Source of the DNA: an uncultured Bacteroidales bacterium
GTDB lineage: Bacteria; Bacteroidota; Bacteroidia; Bacteroidales; Bacteroidaceae
Direction: 5' to 3'
Assembly: GCA_947303715.1 (NCBI GenBank)
Contig: CAMYYY010000027.1
Coordinates: 1-37,439 of the forward strand
Length of the DNA stretch: 37,439 nucleotides
A program made the translations under genes and the position numbers. This document shows positions 7,103-14,710 of the stretch, piece after piece. The notes beneath the pieces are model-generated. The model did no database searches and was not told the origin of the DNA. It saw only the letters and a list, made by a program, of their open reading frames with translations. Every line of letters begins with the position of its first letter. Positions within the stretch are counted from its first letter, which is position 1.

Positions 7103-8389
7103 CTATCCGAAATCCAGTTTCAGCTGTTGTTCCTCGGCGGCTCGTTTCTGCTGCGCTTTTGAGACGAGAAGGGGGCGCAGACGCTCGGGACTCAGCTCGT
7201 TGACGCTGGTGAGGGAAGTGGCGGGGCTGCTGGTCAGCTCGTGGCAGGTGATGAAGTATTTTGCCTTCTTCATTACCACGCCCATCTTCTTCAGGTCGTA
7301 GGAGTTGAGGCGGCCGAAGCGGCGCGAGTTGATGATGAGCCATGCCGATTTCGTGCCGAGGCCAGGCACACGGAGCAGCATCTCATAGTCGGCCGTGTTG
7401 ATATCGACGGGGAAGGCTTCGGGGTGACGCAGCGCCCAGGCGAGCTTTGGGTCTATCTCCAAGTCGAGGTTCGCATGCTTTTCATCTACAATCTCATCCA
7501 CCTTGAAGTGATAGAAGCGCAGCAGCCAGTCAGCCTGGTAGAGACGGTTCTCGCGAACCAGCGGCGGCTGTTTCAGCACGGGCAGACGAGGGTCGGTGGT
7601 GTTCACGCTAACGTAGCCGGAATAGTAGACGCGCCGCATCGTCGGTTGTCCGTAGAGGGCTGACGACATCTGGAGTATGTCGCGATCCGTCTCCTTTGTG
7701 GCGCCCACAATCATCTGCGTCGATTGTCCGGCGGGCACAAAGCGTGGCACATGGTGCATCCGGCGGCGATCCTCCTTGTTCTCCAGCACACCCTGCTGAA
7801 TGAGCCGCATGGGCTGGAAGACGCTCTGGTGGTCTTTCTCAGGAGCCAGCATTTTCAGCGACTCCTCGTTGGGAATCTCGATGTTTACGCTCATACGGTC
7901 GGCATAACGGCCTGCCTCGTTGAGCAGTTCCTGTGAACAGCCGGGGATGCTTTTCAAGTGGATATAGCCGTTGAAGCGATGGACGGTGCGCAGGTCACGG
8001 GCAATGGCTGCCAGTCGTTCCATGGTGTAGTCGGGGTTGCGCACCACACCGCTGCTGAGGAACAGGCCCTCGATGTAGTTGCGGCGGTAGAACTCCATGG
8101 TGATTTCCTCCAGCTCCGAGACGCTGAGCGTGGACCGTCGGATGTCGTTCGAACGGCGGTTGATGCAGTAAGCGCAGTCGTACATGCAATAGTTGGTCAG
8201 CATTACCTTCAGCAGGGCGATGCAGCGTCCATCGTCGGCAAACGAATGGCAGATGCCCAGGCCACCGACGGTAGAGCCCACCATGCCCTTCTTTCCGCTG
8301 CGCACGGTGCCGCTTGACGAACACGATACGTCGTACTTCGCCGATTCGGCGAGTATCCGCAACTTCTCCATCGTCTTTTCCGTCAGCAT
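7103..8389 (-). CDS. Putative DNA modification/repair radical SAM protein, TIGR03916 type
   Basis: A 428-residue protein. The 4Fe-4S/SAM motif is CMYDCAYC (Cys68, Cys72, Cys75). The preceding GLGICHSFADDGRCIALLK and following NRRSNDIRRST are characteristic of this family. After the radical SAM barrel there is a helix-hairpin-helix segment near residues 325-370 (LLRVPGLGTKSAWLIIN), a non-specific DNA-binding motif. The polar C-terminal tail is about 60 residues. The combination points to radical chemistry on DNA or a DNA-bound substrate, but the reaction is not known. It is immediately followed by the TIGR03915 gene. The ATG at 8387-8389 is used; an internal Met at residue 7 is an alternative. 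Confidence 0.9.
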   Translation of the reverse strand: MLTEKTMEKLRILAESAKYDVSCSSSGTVRSGKKGMVGSTVGGLGICHSFADDGRCIALLKVMLTNYCMYDCAYCINRRSNDIRRSTLSVSELEEITMEFYRRNYIEGLFLSSGVVRNPDYTMERLAAIARDLRTVHRFNGYIHLKSIPGCSQELLNEAGRYADRMSVNIEIPNEESLKMLAPEKDHQSVFQPMRLIQQGVLENKEDRRRMHHVPRFVPAGQSTQMIVGATKETDRDILQMSSALYGQPTMRRVYYSGYVSVNTTDPRLPVLKQPPLVRENRLYQADWLLRFYHFKVDEIVDEKHANLDLEIDPKLAWALRHPEAFPVDINTADYEMLLRVPGLGTKSAWLIINSRRFGRLNSYDLKKMGVVMKKAKYFITCHELTSSPATSLTSVNELSPERLRPLLVSKAQQKRAAEEQQLKLDFG

Positions 8390-8402
8390 ATCCTACTAAT
8401 CA

Positions 8403-8963
8403 TCAAACACTATTCCTTTTTCTCCTCACAATTCTCTTTATTACAAAGAAAAGTAAAAAGAGTATAATTACAATCGTTATGGGAAAGATATTCTTAAAGA
8501 AGAAGACAATGATAAAGAGAAACAATTGGTATGTTAAATCTCCTATTTGTTGCTTTAAGGGTGCATTCTTGTCAATATTAAAGAAACTATATTTCGGCAA
8601 TTCGTATTTTACTCCTTTTTCATAGAGCAAGAGAGTGTCCAACGCCTCGTTCACAATCAACGAGTCGGGATTGGGAATAAGCTCTTTATATTTATCATTT
8701 CTTGGATTTGTTTTCTCCCAGACAATGTTAACATATGGATGCTTGTAATCATAATGGCCATATATGACATCTGAGAAATGGCCTACAAAATCCGTAGAAG
8801 AAATACACCCTGTGACTTTTGAGTCGGAGTCAAAGTCAATGGAAAGACGTTCGCACGTATAATAATAGCCTTGGAATTCTTTCCCAGTAAGGTTATCTTT
8901 TTTACAGGAACATAATGGCAATGTTCCAATTATCGTGATGATAATGAATGGCAATTTCCTCAT
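8403..8963 (-). CDS. Hypothetical lipoprotein with C-terminal membrane segment
   Basis: A 186-residue protein of no family I recognise. Residues 1-20 are a lipoprotein signal (MRKLPFIIITIIGTLPLCSC) with possible lipidated Cys19 or Cys21. Residues 22-135 are soluble and polar with a Tyr-rich stretch (GYYYTC). Residues about 145-178 are a long hydrophobic stretch, one or two membrane passes, ending in RRKRNS. Such a double anchor is unusual for a lipoprotein, so the signal could be an ordinary cleaved one. The gene is markedly more A+T-rich than its neighbours and sits 13 bp upstream of the radical SAM gene. That suggests a later arrival which may drive or share its transcript. Confidence 0.6.
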   Translation of the reverse strand: MRKLPFIIITIIGTLPLCSCKKDNLTGKEFQGYYYTCERLSIDFDSDSKVTGCISSTDFVGHFSDVIYGHYDYKHPYVNIVWEKTNPRNDKYKELIPNPDSLIVNEALDTLLLYEKGVKYELPKYSFFNIDKNAPLKQQIGDLTYQLFLFIIVFFFKNIFPITIVIILFLLFFVIKRIVRRKRNSV

Positions 8964-9051
8964 GAAGAATATAATATTATATGCTGTCAGTTTTCACGCC
9001 CAAAACCTATATTTGTCTCTCCCTGCAGATAGCCAGACATCTCGCGCTCAG

Positions 9052-9070
9052 CGTGTTGACCTGTTGACTT
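9052..9070 (-). repeat. Short AGTCAACA octamer tract after the nitroreductase stop
   Basis: The leftward strand reads AGTCAACA GGTCAACA just after the nitroreductase TAA codon. It is the same octamer found inside uvrA, purL and the glycoside hydrolase gene, here in non-coding DNA. The remainder of the gap to 8963 shows nothing else firm. Confidence 0.65.
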
Positions 9071-9071
9071 C

Positions 9072-9701
9072 TTATTTAATGAACTTCACCTTCGCTGCAT
9101 CACGGGGACGTGCCTCGGGCTGCTCGTCGGGGTAGCCGATAGCGATGATGTAGTTCAGTCGGTAGTCGGCGGGGATGTCGAGGCGGTCGAGAAAGAACTT
9201 GCATTTCTCGTTCGCCACAAGGAATCGGACGGGACCCTGGAGGCAGCAGGTGCCGAGGCCCAGCGACTGCGCAGCCAGCATCATATTCTCGCCCAGCAGA
9301 CCGGCATCCAGCTCACCGCCGCCGCCCGCAGGTGTGCAGACGCAGATGAGGTTCGGCGCATTACGGAACATGTTCTTGAAATCCTTGTCGCGTCTGACCT
9401 GCTCGGCGTTCTCATTCTTATACACCTCCGTCACGTCGGCAATCAGCTTTTGGTCTTCCACCACGCGGATAATCCACGGCTGACGGTTCATGCCGCTCGG
9501 TGCATTGATGCCGCAGCGGACAACGGCCTCCAGTTTCTCGTGCTCCACGGGTTTGTCGAGGTACTTGCGTACGGATCGCCGTGCCATGATGGTGCTGATC
9601 ACTTCGTTCGTGTCGACATCGCTTCCAATCGTCACGCTGCTCTGTGCCGATAGGGTCAGCATGCCCGTCATTGCCATAAGGCATAAAAACGTTCTTTTCA
9701 T
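9072..9701 (-). CDS. Exported nitroreductase-family protein
   Basis: A 209-residue FMN-dependent nitroreductase-fold protein. The motif TIMARRSVRKYLDKPV opens the fold, followed by INAPSGMNRQPWIIRVV (FMN phosphate and flavin contacts), GLGTCCLQGP and the C-terminal AIGYPDEQPEARPRD. The start at 9701 gives MKRTFLCLMAMTGMLTLSAQ, a good Sec signal with cleavage after the Ala of SAQ, so the enzyme is likely periplasmic, which is unusual for this mostly cytosolic family. The frame is open further upstream, into the gpx end, but that sequence is unrelated. It lies 35 bp after gpx and is probably co-transcribed from the gpx promoter. The substrate is unknown. Confidence 0.88.
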   Translation of the reverse strand: MKRTFLCLMAMTGMLTLSAQSSVTIGSDVDTNEVISTIMARRSVRKYLDKPVEHEKLEAVVRCGINAPSGMNRQPWIIRVVEDQKLIADVTEVYKNENAEQVRRDKDFKNMFRNAPNLICVCTPAGGGGELDAGLLGENMMLAAQSLGLGTCCLQGPVRFLVANEKCKFFLDRLDIPADYRLNYIIAIGYPDEQPEARPRDAAKVKFIK

Positions 9702-9736
9702 AATCGCTATGTTTTTTATTATAATTGTTATAGCAG

Positions 9737-10213
9737 TTATAGCATCGCCTCGATGTCGGCTTCGATTTTCTCGGGCTTTGTCGTGGGTGAATAGCGTTTG
9801 ATGGTTTCGCCGTCGCGGGAGACGAGGAATTTGGTGAAATTCCATTTGATACGCGAGCCGAGGAAACCGCGTGTCCTGCTCTTCAGGAACTTGAAGATGG
9901 GGTCGGCATCGGGTCCGTTCACGTGAACCTTCTTCATGATTTGGAAGGTCACGCCGTAGTTCAGTTGGCAGAACTCCTCAGCCTTACTGCCGTCGGCCAG
10001 TTCCTGATTAGCAAAGTCACCTGACGGGAAGCCGACTACTACCAGCCCACGCTCCCTGTACTTCTGGTTCAGCGCCTCCAGTCCTGCAAACTGAGGTGTG
10101 AAGCCGCACTTGCTGGCCGTGTTCACCACCAGCAGCACCTTGCCCTGAAACTCGGAGAAATCAACCTCCTTACCTTTGCTCGTGAGAGCCTTGAAATCAT
10201 AAATCCTTGCCAT
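9737..10213 (-). CDS. Glutathione peroxidase-family thiol peroxidase
   Basis: A 158-residue thioredoxin-fold peroxidase that reduces hydroperoxides. The peroxidatic Cys36 lies in NTASKCGFTPQFAGLEAL, WNFTKFLVSRDG provides the Trp/Asn of the active site, and a likely resolving Cys lies in EEFCQLNYGVTF. The second family motif, usually FPCNQF, is FPSGDF here, so the usual Gln of the tetrad is Asp and the Cys is Ser. As in most bacterial members, the reductant is more likely thioredoxin than glutathione. No signal peptide is present, so it is cytosolic. It is the first gene of a unit with the nitroreductase, under a clear promoter at 10297-10327. Confidence 0.92.
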   Translation of the reverse strand: MARIYDFKALTSKGKEVDFSEFQGKVLLVVNTASKCGFTPQFAGLEALNQKYRERGLVVVGFPSGDFANQELADGSKAEEFCQLNYGVTFQIMKKVHVNGPDADPIFKFLKSRTRGFLGSRIKWNFTKFLVSRDGETIKRYSPTTKPEKIEADIEAML

Positions 10214-10296
10214 AATACCTTTTGTTTTAATTTGTATCCGTTAGATATACTATCTGCCTGTGGGCTGAGGCGAAGAACTGTCTGCTTCGCCAGCTG

Positions 10297-10327
10297 CAAA
10301 GATAGTGAAAAAATGCGAACGGACAAA
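10297..10327 (-). promoter_or_regulatory. Promoter of gpx-nitroreductase
   Basis: The leftward strand reads TTTG-N19-TATCTTTG, a full Bacteroidetes consensus, about 85 bp before the gpx ATG. The leader contains a GC-rich stretch with weak pairing (CTGTCTGCTTCGCCAG) but no riboswitch that I recognise. Confidence 0.75.
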
Positions 10328-10418
10328 GTAATTAGAAAAAAACTAATCTATGTTTTTTCAGGTGTGGACTTTTACACTTAAAAATACTTTTGCTCTCGCA
10401 TAGTGGCATTTTTGTCGC

Positions 10419-10426
10419 TATCTTTG
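10419..10426 (+). promoter_or_regulatory. Possible rightward -7 element
   Basis: TATCTTTG matches the consensus on the rightward strand, but the nearest TTTG is 26 bp upstream, too far for a strong promoter. If active it would transcribe into the 3' end of the leftward lipoprotein gene. Confidence 0.35.
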
Positions 10427-10457
10427 TCTGTATAATCCTAAAAGGAGACGGTAGTGA

Positions 10458-10565
10458 ATGACCTTACAGCGGAGTCGAACAAGGGCATATCCTAGCCCGT
10501 TTCGAACCCACCGAAACGTCCAAAGAGAGAGACCGAAAACAAGGCTCTTGCCTTTACCAGACTAG
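10458..10565 (+). CDS. Possible small basic peptide (35 aa), antisense to the lipoprotein gene end
   Basis: Behind AAAGGAG and the possible promoter at 10419, an ATG opens a 35-codon frame (MTLQRSRTRAYPSPFRTHRN then a further Arg-rich part). It overlaps the lipoprotein stop by 12 bp. It is very rich in Arg and Pro and resembles no family I know. It may equally be a chance frame in an untranslated RNA. The rest of the 340-bp gap 10214-10553 holds the gpx promoter and nothing else I can name. Confidence 0.2.
   Translation: MTLQRSRTRAYPSPFRTHRNVQRERPKTRLLPLPD
10535..10555 (-). terminator. Weak terminator hairpin after the lipoprotein gene
   Basis: On the leftward strand AAGGC-AAGA-GCCTT is followed by GTTTTC and overlaps the stop codon of the gene ending at 10554. 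The stem is only 5 bp and the T-run short, so termination would be partial at best. Confidence 0.35.
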
Positions 10566-11018
10566 CGCGCCATGATAGGTGCAGGTCATTCCACCAAAGG
10601 CAGTGGTGAACGTGAGGGAGTCTGGTGTGATGGCGCCTTGCAGATCGGTCACGACATAGCGTGCAACAGGATTGCCGCCCATTGTGGGCTCGATGCCATT
10701 GCCCGTGAAAGTGACACGGCCTTTCGTGCGGGTGCAGTCGGCATCGGGGATAACCATGTCAATCCTTACGGGCATTCGCGGGGAGAAGGTGACTTCGTAG
10801 AGGTAGATGTCAATGGTCGTCGTGCCACGCAGCCGTGCCTCTACGCGAACGCTGTCAAGCGTAAACGTTTGGCTGGGAACGGCGATGCGTCCACACGCTG
10901 TGAATTCCGTGGCCTCCTCAAAAGCAGCCTTTTGTTGTTCTTCTGGAGTGTCAGGGGTGATGGGACTGCATGCTGCAATCAAGGCAGCCAAGGTCATGAG
11001 AGAAAGAAGTTTTTTCAT
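10554..11018 (-). CDS. Lipoprotein, calycin-like
   Basis: A 154-residue predicted lipoprotein: MKKLLSLMTLAALIAACSP contains the lipobox LIAAC with Cys17 as the modified residue. The mature part is almost all beta-strand with alternating hydrophobic residues, in the manner of Bacteroidales calycin-like lipoproteins. I base that name on overall look, not a decisive motif. It follows the TonB receptor by 16 bp, so it is probably its surface or periplasmic partner. The frame begins with GTG two codons earlier, but the ATG at 11016-11018 gives the proper signal peptide. Confidence 0.65.
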   Translation of the reverse strand: MKKLLSLMTLAALIAACSPITPDTPEEQQKAAFEEATEFTACGRIAVPSQTFTLDSVRVEARLRGTTTIDIYLYEVTFSPRMPVRIDMVIPDADCTRTKGRVTFTGNGIEPTMGGNPVARYVVTDLQGAITPDSLTFTTAFGGMTCTYHGALVW

Positions 11019-11034
11019 AATCACACTTTTGTTT

Positions 11035-13281
11035 TTATAGGTTAATACGAATGTCTATGCCTAATTCGCGCGGACGTCCGCGTTGGAGAAAATCGTTGTT
11101 CATGGAGCGAAAATAGAATACGTCGTAGGGCTGGTCTGTAAGATTTCGTCCCCAAAGTAAGAATTGGGTGTGCTGCCACTCAAACGTGATTGTGGCACCT
11201 AAAAGGTTATAAGGAGGTTGGCTGCAATCGTTTTGCTCGTTCCAGTAGATGCGTCCTGTCCTGTCGGCCTTGAGGGTCAGCGAGAGGAAATGAAAGGCCC
11301 GGCTCTTGAGCCGGAAACGAGTTGTGGCGAGGGCATATGCGGTGTGGCGTGGAGCGTAGGGGATTTGGTGACCTGCATAGTCGTCCATGCCATCGTCGAA
11401 GCAAGTGAAGCGTGCATCGGCAAAGCCGTATGAGCAGGCAGTGAGTCCGTCCCATCGGGCGGCATGCCAGCGGTATTGCAACGCGGCTTCGGTACCCCAT
11501 ATTCGCGAACGAGCTGCATTGGCCATCATGCGGCCTGTGGTCTTGCCCGTAGGAAAGACGGTCACCTGCTGGTCGCGGCACCGGATGTGGAAGGCATCGA
11601 TGTCCAGCGATAGTCCGGTGGTTGGCGTGAGATGGGTGCCGAGTTCAAACGTCCAGGCGGTCTCTGGCTTATACGAGGTTATGGCAACGTCTGTGAAGCG
11701 CGTATCGGCGATGGTGAGGTGCATGCCCATGTCGGAGGCGAGATCGTTCATCAGCTGGTTTTGTGTGATGGTGCTGAAGATTTGTGGATTGTATCCTCCA
11801 GCCTTGTATCCTTTTGCGACGTAGCCGTAGGTTGTGGCATGGGGTGTGTCATAAGATAGTGCTAGACGGGGCAGTACCTGGAGAAAATAGACGCTATGGT
11901 TGCCGCTTATTTCGGTATGCATGGTCTTGAAATGGGACATCATCATCGTGAAGCGATAGTCGAAGTCGGCCATGCTCATGTAGCGCATGCGCGCATGTTC
12001 ATAATCTAATCGTAATTCGGCGCTCAAGTGCCAACGTCCAAAGTGGAACTGGCTTTGGTGAAAGGCGGCTGCACCAGCATTCAGGAAGCTGAAATGGCTT
12101 TCTATAGGCAATTCGTCATCGCGTATTTCAAGGGAGTCTTCGGGGAAAACGGTCTGTATGCCGTTGTTGGCGTTCGCAAGGATAAGCGTCTCTATTCCTT
12201 CTCGCATGAATGTGACGGGGGCTTCCATCCCGTTGGACTTGACAAAGGTGCTGACGCCGAATGCCCATTCGTACCACTCCACTATTCGTGGCGCATAGAA
12301 GAACGCGTCAAGCGAGGTGCTATGCTGCTGTTGTGTCTGCCGGAGGGTAAAAATGTCGGCAGTGGTGTAGTCTTGGTCCATGTGCATGTCGTCGTGCATG
12401 AATTGATGGCTTGCGTTGAGCAGGAACTTGTAGCCATCGTGGAGATACTCGGCCCGAAGGGCAGGTCGGATGACAAGCCGTTCGTATCCCGAGGGACGGT
12501 TGTAGGCGATGATGTCTGTGGCTGCGGCAGCGTATGGGAAGGCGCCTTGCTGCACCCAGTCGGTGTTGACGGTACCCATCACCCGCCATTCCGTCGAAGG
12601 GCGGGCATCTAGAACCAGACGCCCTCCTGCCTCGTGGCCATAGTCAACCTTTCGGTTATTGTATGCATTGGTGTGGAATCCGTCCGTGTGGCGGTAATGT
12701 GCCGCTAAGCCCCAGCCGAAGTCAGGCCGTTCGGGACGATAGACTGAAGCTTGTGCTCTGATACTGTTTGCGGTGGAGCGGCTCAGCAGGCCACGGATGT
12801 GCTGCGTTGTGAAGTCAAGCGGCAGGATGGTGCTAATCTCCATGACGCCTCCTTGCGTGTTACGGCCATAGAGACTGCCGCCCGGGCCGCGGAGCAGCTG
12901 AATCTGTTTTACATCCTGCATGGTGTGGTCGTACATGTTCTTATCCAACAGCGGCACATCATCGATGACCATGCCCAACGTCGGCTCGCCTGTCCGACTG
13001 CCCATGCCGCGAATGTAGATGCTGCTCGTCATAGCCGAACCATAGTCCGGCATGTGGACACCCGGGACTAATGAAGTGACGTCTTTGGGCGTAGTGATTT
13101 GGGCTGCTTCGATGAGCTGGTTGTCAATAATGCTCAGCCCACTCTGACGTGGCATGGCTGACTGAGCAAGGCGAGATGCAGACACTTCTATGGCTGGCAG
13201 CACCACAGAGTCTGTCACCTCCTCGGCGCTAGATGGCGAGGTGGTAAGAAGGGAAAGCAAAATGAACACTTTTGCACGCAT
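11035..13281 (-). CDS. TonB-dependent outer membrane receptor
   Basis: A 748-residue protein with a short signal peptide (cleavage near SSAEE), then the TonB-box region and plug domain. Plug motifs are DVTSLVPGVHMPDYG, SSIYIRGMGSRTGEPT, VDDVPLLD-like and LLRGPGGSLYGRNTQGG. A beta-barrel of about 600 residues ends in IDIRINL, with an aromatic-rich last segment. There is no carboxypeptidase-regulatory domain at the N-terminus, so it is not a SusC-type glycan porin; size and plug fit siderophore, haem or other small-ligand uptake. The ligand is unknown. The downstream lipoprotein is likely its partner. A promoter-like CACCTTTG lies upstream, so it is probably separate from the winged-helix gene 61 bp before it. 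Confidence 0.92.
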   Translation of the reverse strand: MRAKVFILLSLLTTSPSSAEEVTDSVVLPAIEVSASRLAQSAMPRQSGLSIIDNQLIEAAQITTPKDVTSLVPGVHMPDYGSAMTSSIYIRGMGSRTGEPTLGMVIDDVPLLDKNMYDHTMQDVKQIQLLRGPGGSLYGRNTQGGVMEISTILPLDFTTQHIRGLLSRSTANSIRAQASVYRPERPDFGWGLAAHYRHTDGFHTNAYNNRKVDYGHEAGGRLVLDARPSTEWRVMGTVNTDWVQQGAFPYAAAATDIIAYNRPSGYERLVIRPALRAEYLHDGYKFLLNASHQFMHDDMHMDQDYTTADIFTLRQTQQQHSTSLDAFFYAPRIVEWYEWAFGVSTFVKSNGMEAPVTFMREGIETLILANANNGIQTVFPEDSLEIRDDELPIESHFSFLNAGAAAFHQSQFHFGRWHLSAELRLDYEHARMRYMSMADFDYRFTMMMSHFKTMHTEISGNHSVYFLQVLPRLALSYDTPHATTYGYVAKGYKAGGYNPQIFSTITQNQLMNDLASDMGMHLTIADTRFTDVAITSYKPETAWTFELGTHLTPTTGLSLDIDAFHIRCRDQQVTVFPTGKTTGRMMANAARSRIWGTEAALQYRWHAARWDGLTACSYGFADARFTCFDDGMDDYAGHQIPYAPRHTAYALATTRFRLKSRAFHFLSLTLKADRTGRIYWNEQNDCSQPPYNLLGATITFEWQHTQFLLWGRNLTDQPYDVFYFRSMNNDFLQRGRPRELGIDIRINL

Positions 13282-13301
13282 AATCGTAAAGGACGATGGT
13301 G

Positions 13302-13309
13302 CAAAGGTG
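13302..13309 (-). promoter_or_regulatory. Probable -7 element before the TonB receptor
   Basis: The leftward strand has CACCTTTG (consensus TAnnTTTG, first T replaced by C), 20 bp before the receptor ATG. No convincing -33 element is seen. Confidence 0.4.
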
Positions 13310-13342
13310 CGCAGTTTTCAGGAATGGTAGATTAAGATTTCC

Positions 13343-13957
13343 TTAAGAAACATCAGAACCCTCATAAACGGGGATGCGGAGTTCGCAAACAGTACCGTTG
13401 ATGTCGATGGTAAGGAAAAAGCAGTGAATGGTCAATCGGGAAGTTAGCCGTAGCACGCCGGGCTGCGCATTAGGCAACAAGGCGGTTAGGATGCTGTCCA
13501 GCATCCGCCGGAGTGCTTCGGGCTCAATCGTCATCTCATTGACAAACGGCGTCAGATGAAGTTGGGCCATTAAGCCTGCCGAGACAATCTCCACCTCGTG
13601 GCTGTACAACCATGAAGTGAGGAACGTTTGGAGATCGATGGTATAATGCAGTGTCTTCCGTTCATGTCGGAAAATCAGACCTACGCTACGGATGGTCTCA
13701 ATGGGCCACTTGCTGTTCCATCCCAACTTGCGTCGGAGGGCGCTCAGATGAACGTTTATCGTACCCGAATCGTACTGAAAACGTGTTCCCCAGACATGGT
13801 CGAGAATGTTTTCGCGTGTGCAGACTTTATTTGGATGCGATGCCAAATAATCCAGCAATCCAAACTCCAGTCCAGTCAGTTGAACATCGCAGCCTCCTTT
13901 GAGTACGCGCCGTGCATTGCGGTCAATCTCTACGTCGTGATCGATGGGGATGTTCAT
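13343..13957 (-). CDS. Winged-helix regulator with a kinase-ATPase-like C-terminal domain, no receiver domain
   Basis: A 204-residue protein. Residues 1-95 are an OmpR/PhoB-type winged helix: LTGLEFGLLDYLASHPNKVC, TRENILDHVWGT, INVHLSALRRKLG and IETIRSVGLIFR. The receiver domain that normally precedes it is absent. Residues about 110-200 (HEVEIVSAGLMAQLHL, EPEALRRMLDSILTALLPNA, FFLTIDINGTVCELRIP) have the strand-helix-strand order of a histidine-kinase ATPase domain. LDSILTALLPNA stands where the N-box would be, but the glycine-rich boxes are missing. That reading is inference. The ATG at 13957 is 2 bp after the flavodoxin stop, so the two are translationally close. Confidence 0.75.
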   Translation of the reverse strand: MNIPIDHDVEIDRNARRVLKGGCDVQLTGLEFGLLDYLASHPNKVCTRENILDHVWGTRFQYDSGTINVHLSALRRKLGWNSKWPIETIRSVGLIFRHERKTLHYTIDLQTFLTSWLYSHEVEIVSAGLMAQLHLTPFVNEMTIEPEALRRMLDSILTALLPNAQPGVLRLTSRLTIHCFFLTIDINGTVCELRIPVYEGSDVS

Positions 13958-13959
13958 AA

Positions 13960-14688
13960 TCACCTGATGAAGTTTGTGAACGCAGGGGACTCGTCGCGCT
14001 TGGGCGTGGGATTGCCGTCGGCGTGAATCTTCTGCAGGAGGAAGGCCATGTTGGTGGCCAGCGTGCGCATGGTTTGCATGCCTTCGGCATCGAGCTTCAC
14101 CTGACTTTTTCCTGCCCCGTAGGCGATGTTCCAATACTGCGAAGTGACAACGGGCATGTTCATCATCTCGAACATCATATTCATGGTTTGCAGCGTGGCC
14201 GTAGCGCCGCCGCGACGGCAGACGGCCAAGGCCGCGGCGGGCTTGTTCTGCACCAGATGGCCTGCCGAAAAGAATAGGCGCTGCATGATGGCGAGAATGC
14301 CGCCATTGGGCTGTCCGTAATAGACGGGGGTGCCCACGATGAGCGCATCAGCGGTGGCCATCTTACTGATGATTTCGGCGCAGGCATCGTCGTCGTACAC
14401 GCAGCCGGCACCACCGTTGTTCCGGCATGCGCCGCAGTTGATGCACATGCGGACGGGTTTGCGGCCTATCTGCACAATCTCTGACTGCACGCCGTGCTTC
14501 AGCAGCTGTGTTTCAATCTCCTTCAGACAGCAGAAGGTGTTACCGTCGGGCCGCGGGCTGCCGTTGACCAATAATACTTTTGTCTGCCTCTCAGCCCCGG
14601 TTGATTGCAGCATGGCTGCCACCGGCGACACGACAGCTGCTCCTGCCGCTGTGATTGCCGTCTTCTTCATAAATTCTCGTCTGTCCAT
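13960..14688 (-). CDS. Tat-exported flavodoxin-like NAD(P)H-dependent FMN reductase
   Basis: A 242-residue protein. MDRREFMKKTAITAAGAAVV is a twin-arginine signal, so the folded flavoprotein is sent to the periplasm. The core is the multimeric flavodoxin/iron-sulfur flavoprotein type: VLLVNGSPRPDGNTFCCL binds FMN phosphate, ADALIVGTPVYYGQPNGG is the second flavin loop, and CINCGACRNNGGAGC is a compact cysteine cluster that could hold an Fe-S centre or a redox disulfide. It lies 22 bp after the alcohol dehydrogenase gene, as part of a leftward redox gene series. The physiological substrate is not evident. Confidence 0.85.
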   Translation of the reverse strand: MDRREFMKKTAITAAGAAVVSPVAAMLQSTGAERQTKVLLVNGSPRPDGNTFCCLKEIETQLLKHGVQSEIVQIGRKPVRMCINCGACRNNGGAGCVYDDDACAEIISKMATADALIVGTPVYYGQPNGGILAIMQRLFFSAGHLVQNKPAAALAVCRRGGATATLQTMNMMFEMMNMPVVTSQYWNIAYGAGKSQVKLDAEGMQTMRTLATNMAFLLQKIHADGNPTPKRDESPAFTNFIR

Positions 14689-14710
14689 GTTCGTTTATTG
14701 TCTTCGGCCT

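Noticed and set aside
10440..10550. A possible tRNA or tmRNA-like gene around the TTCGAA words
   Set aside because: No acceptor stem or standard D- and anticodon arms could be paired on either strand.
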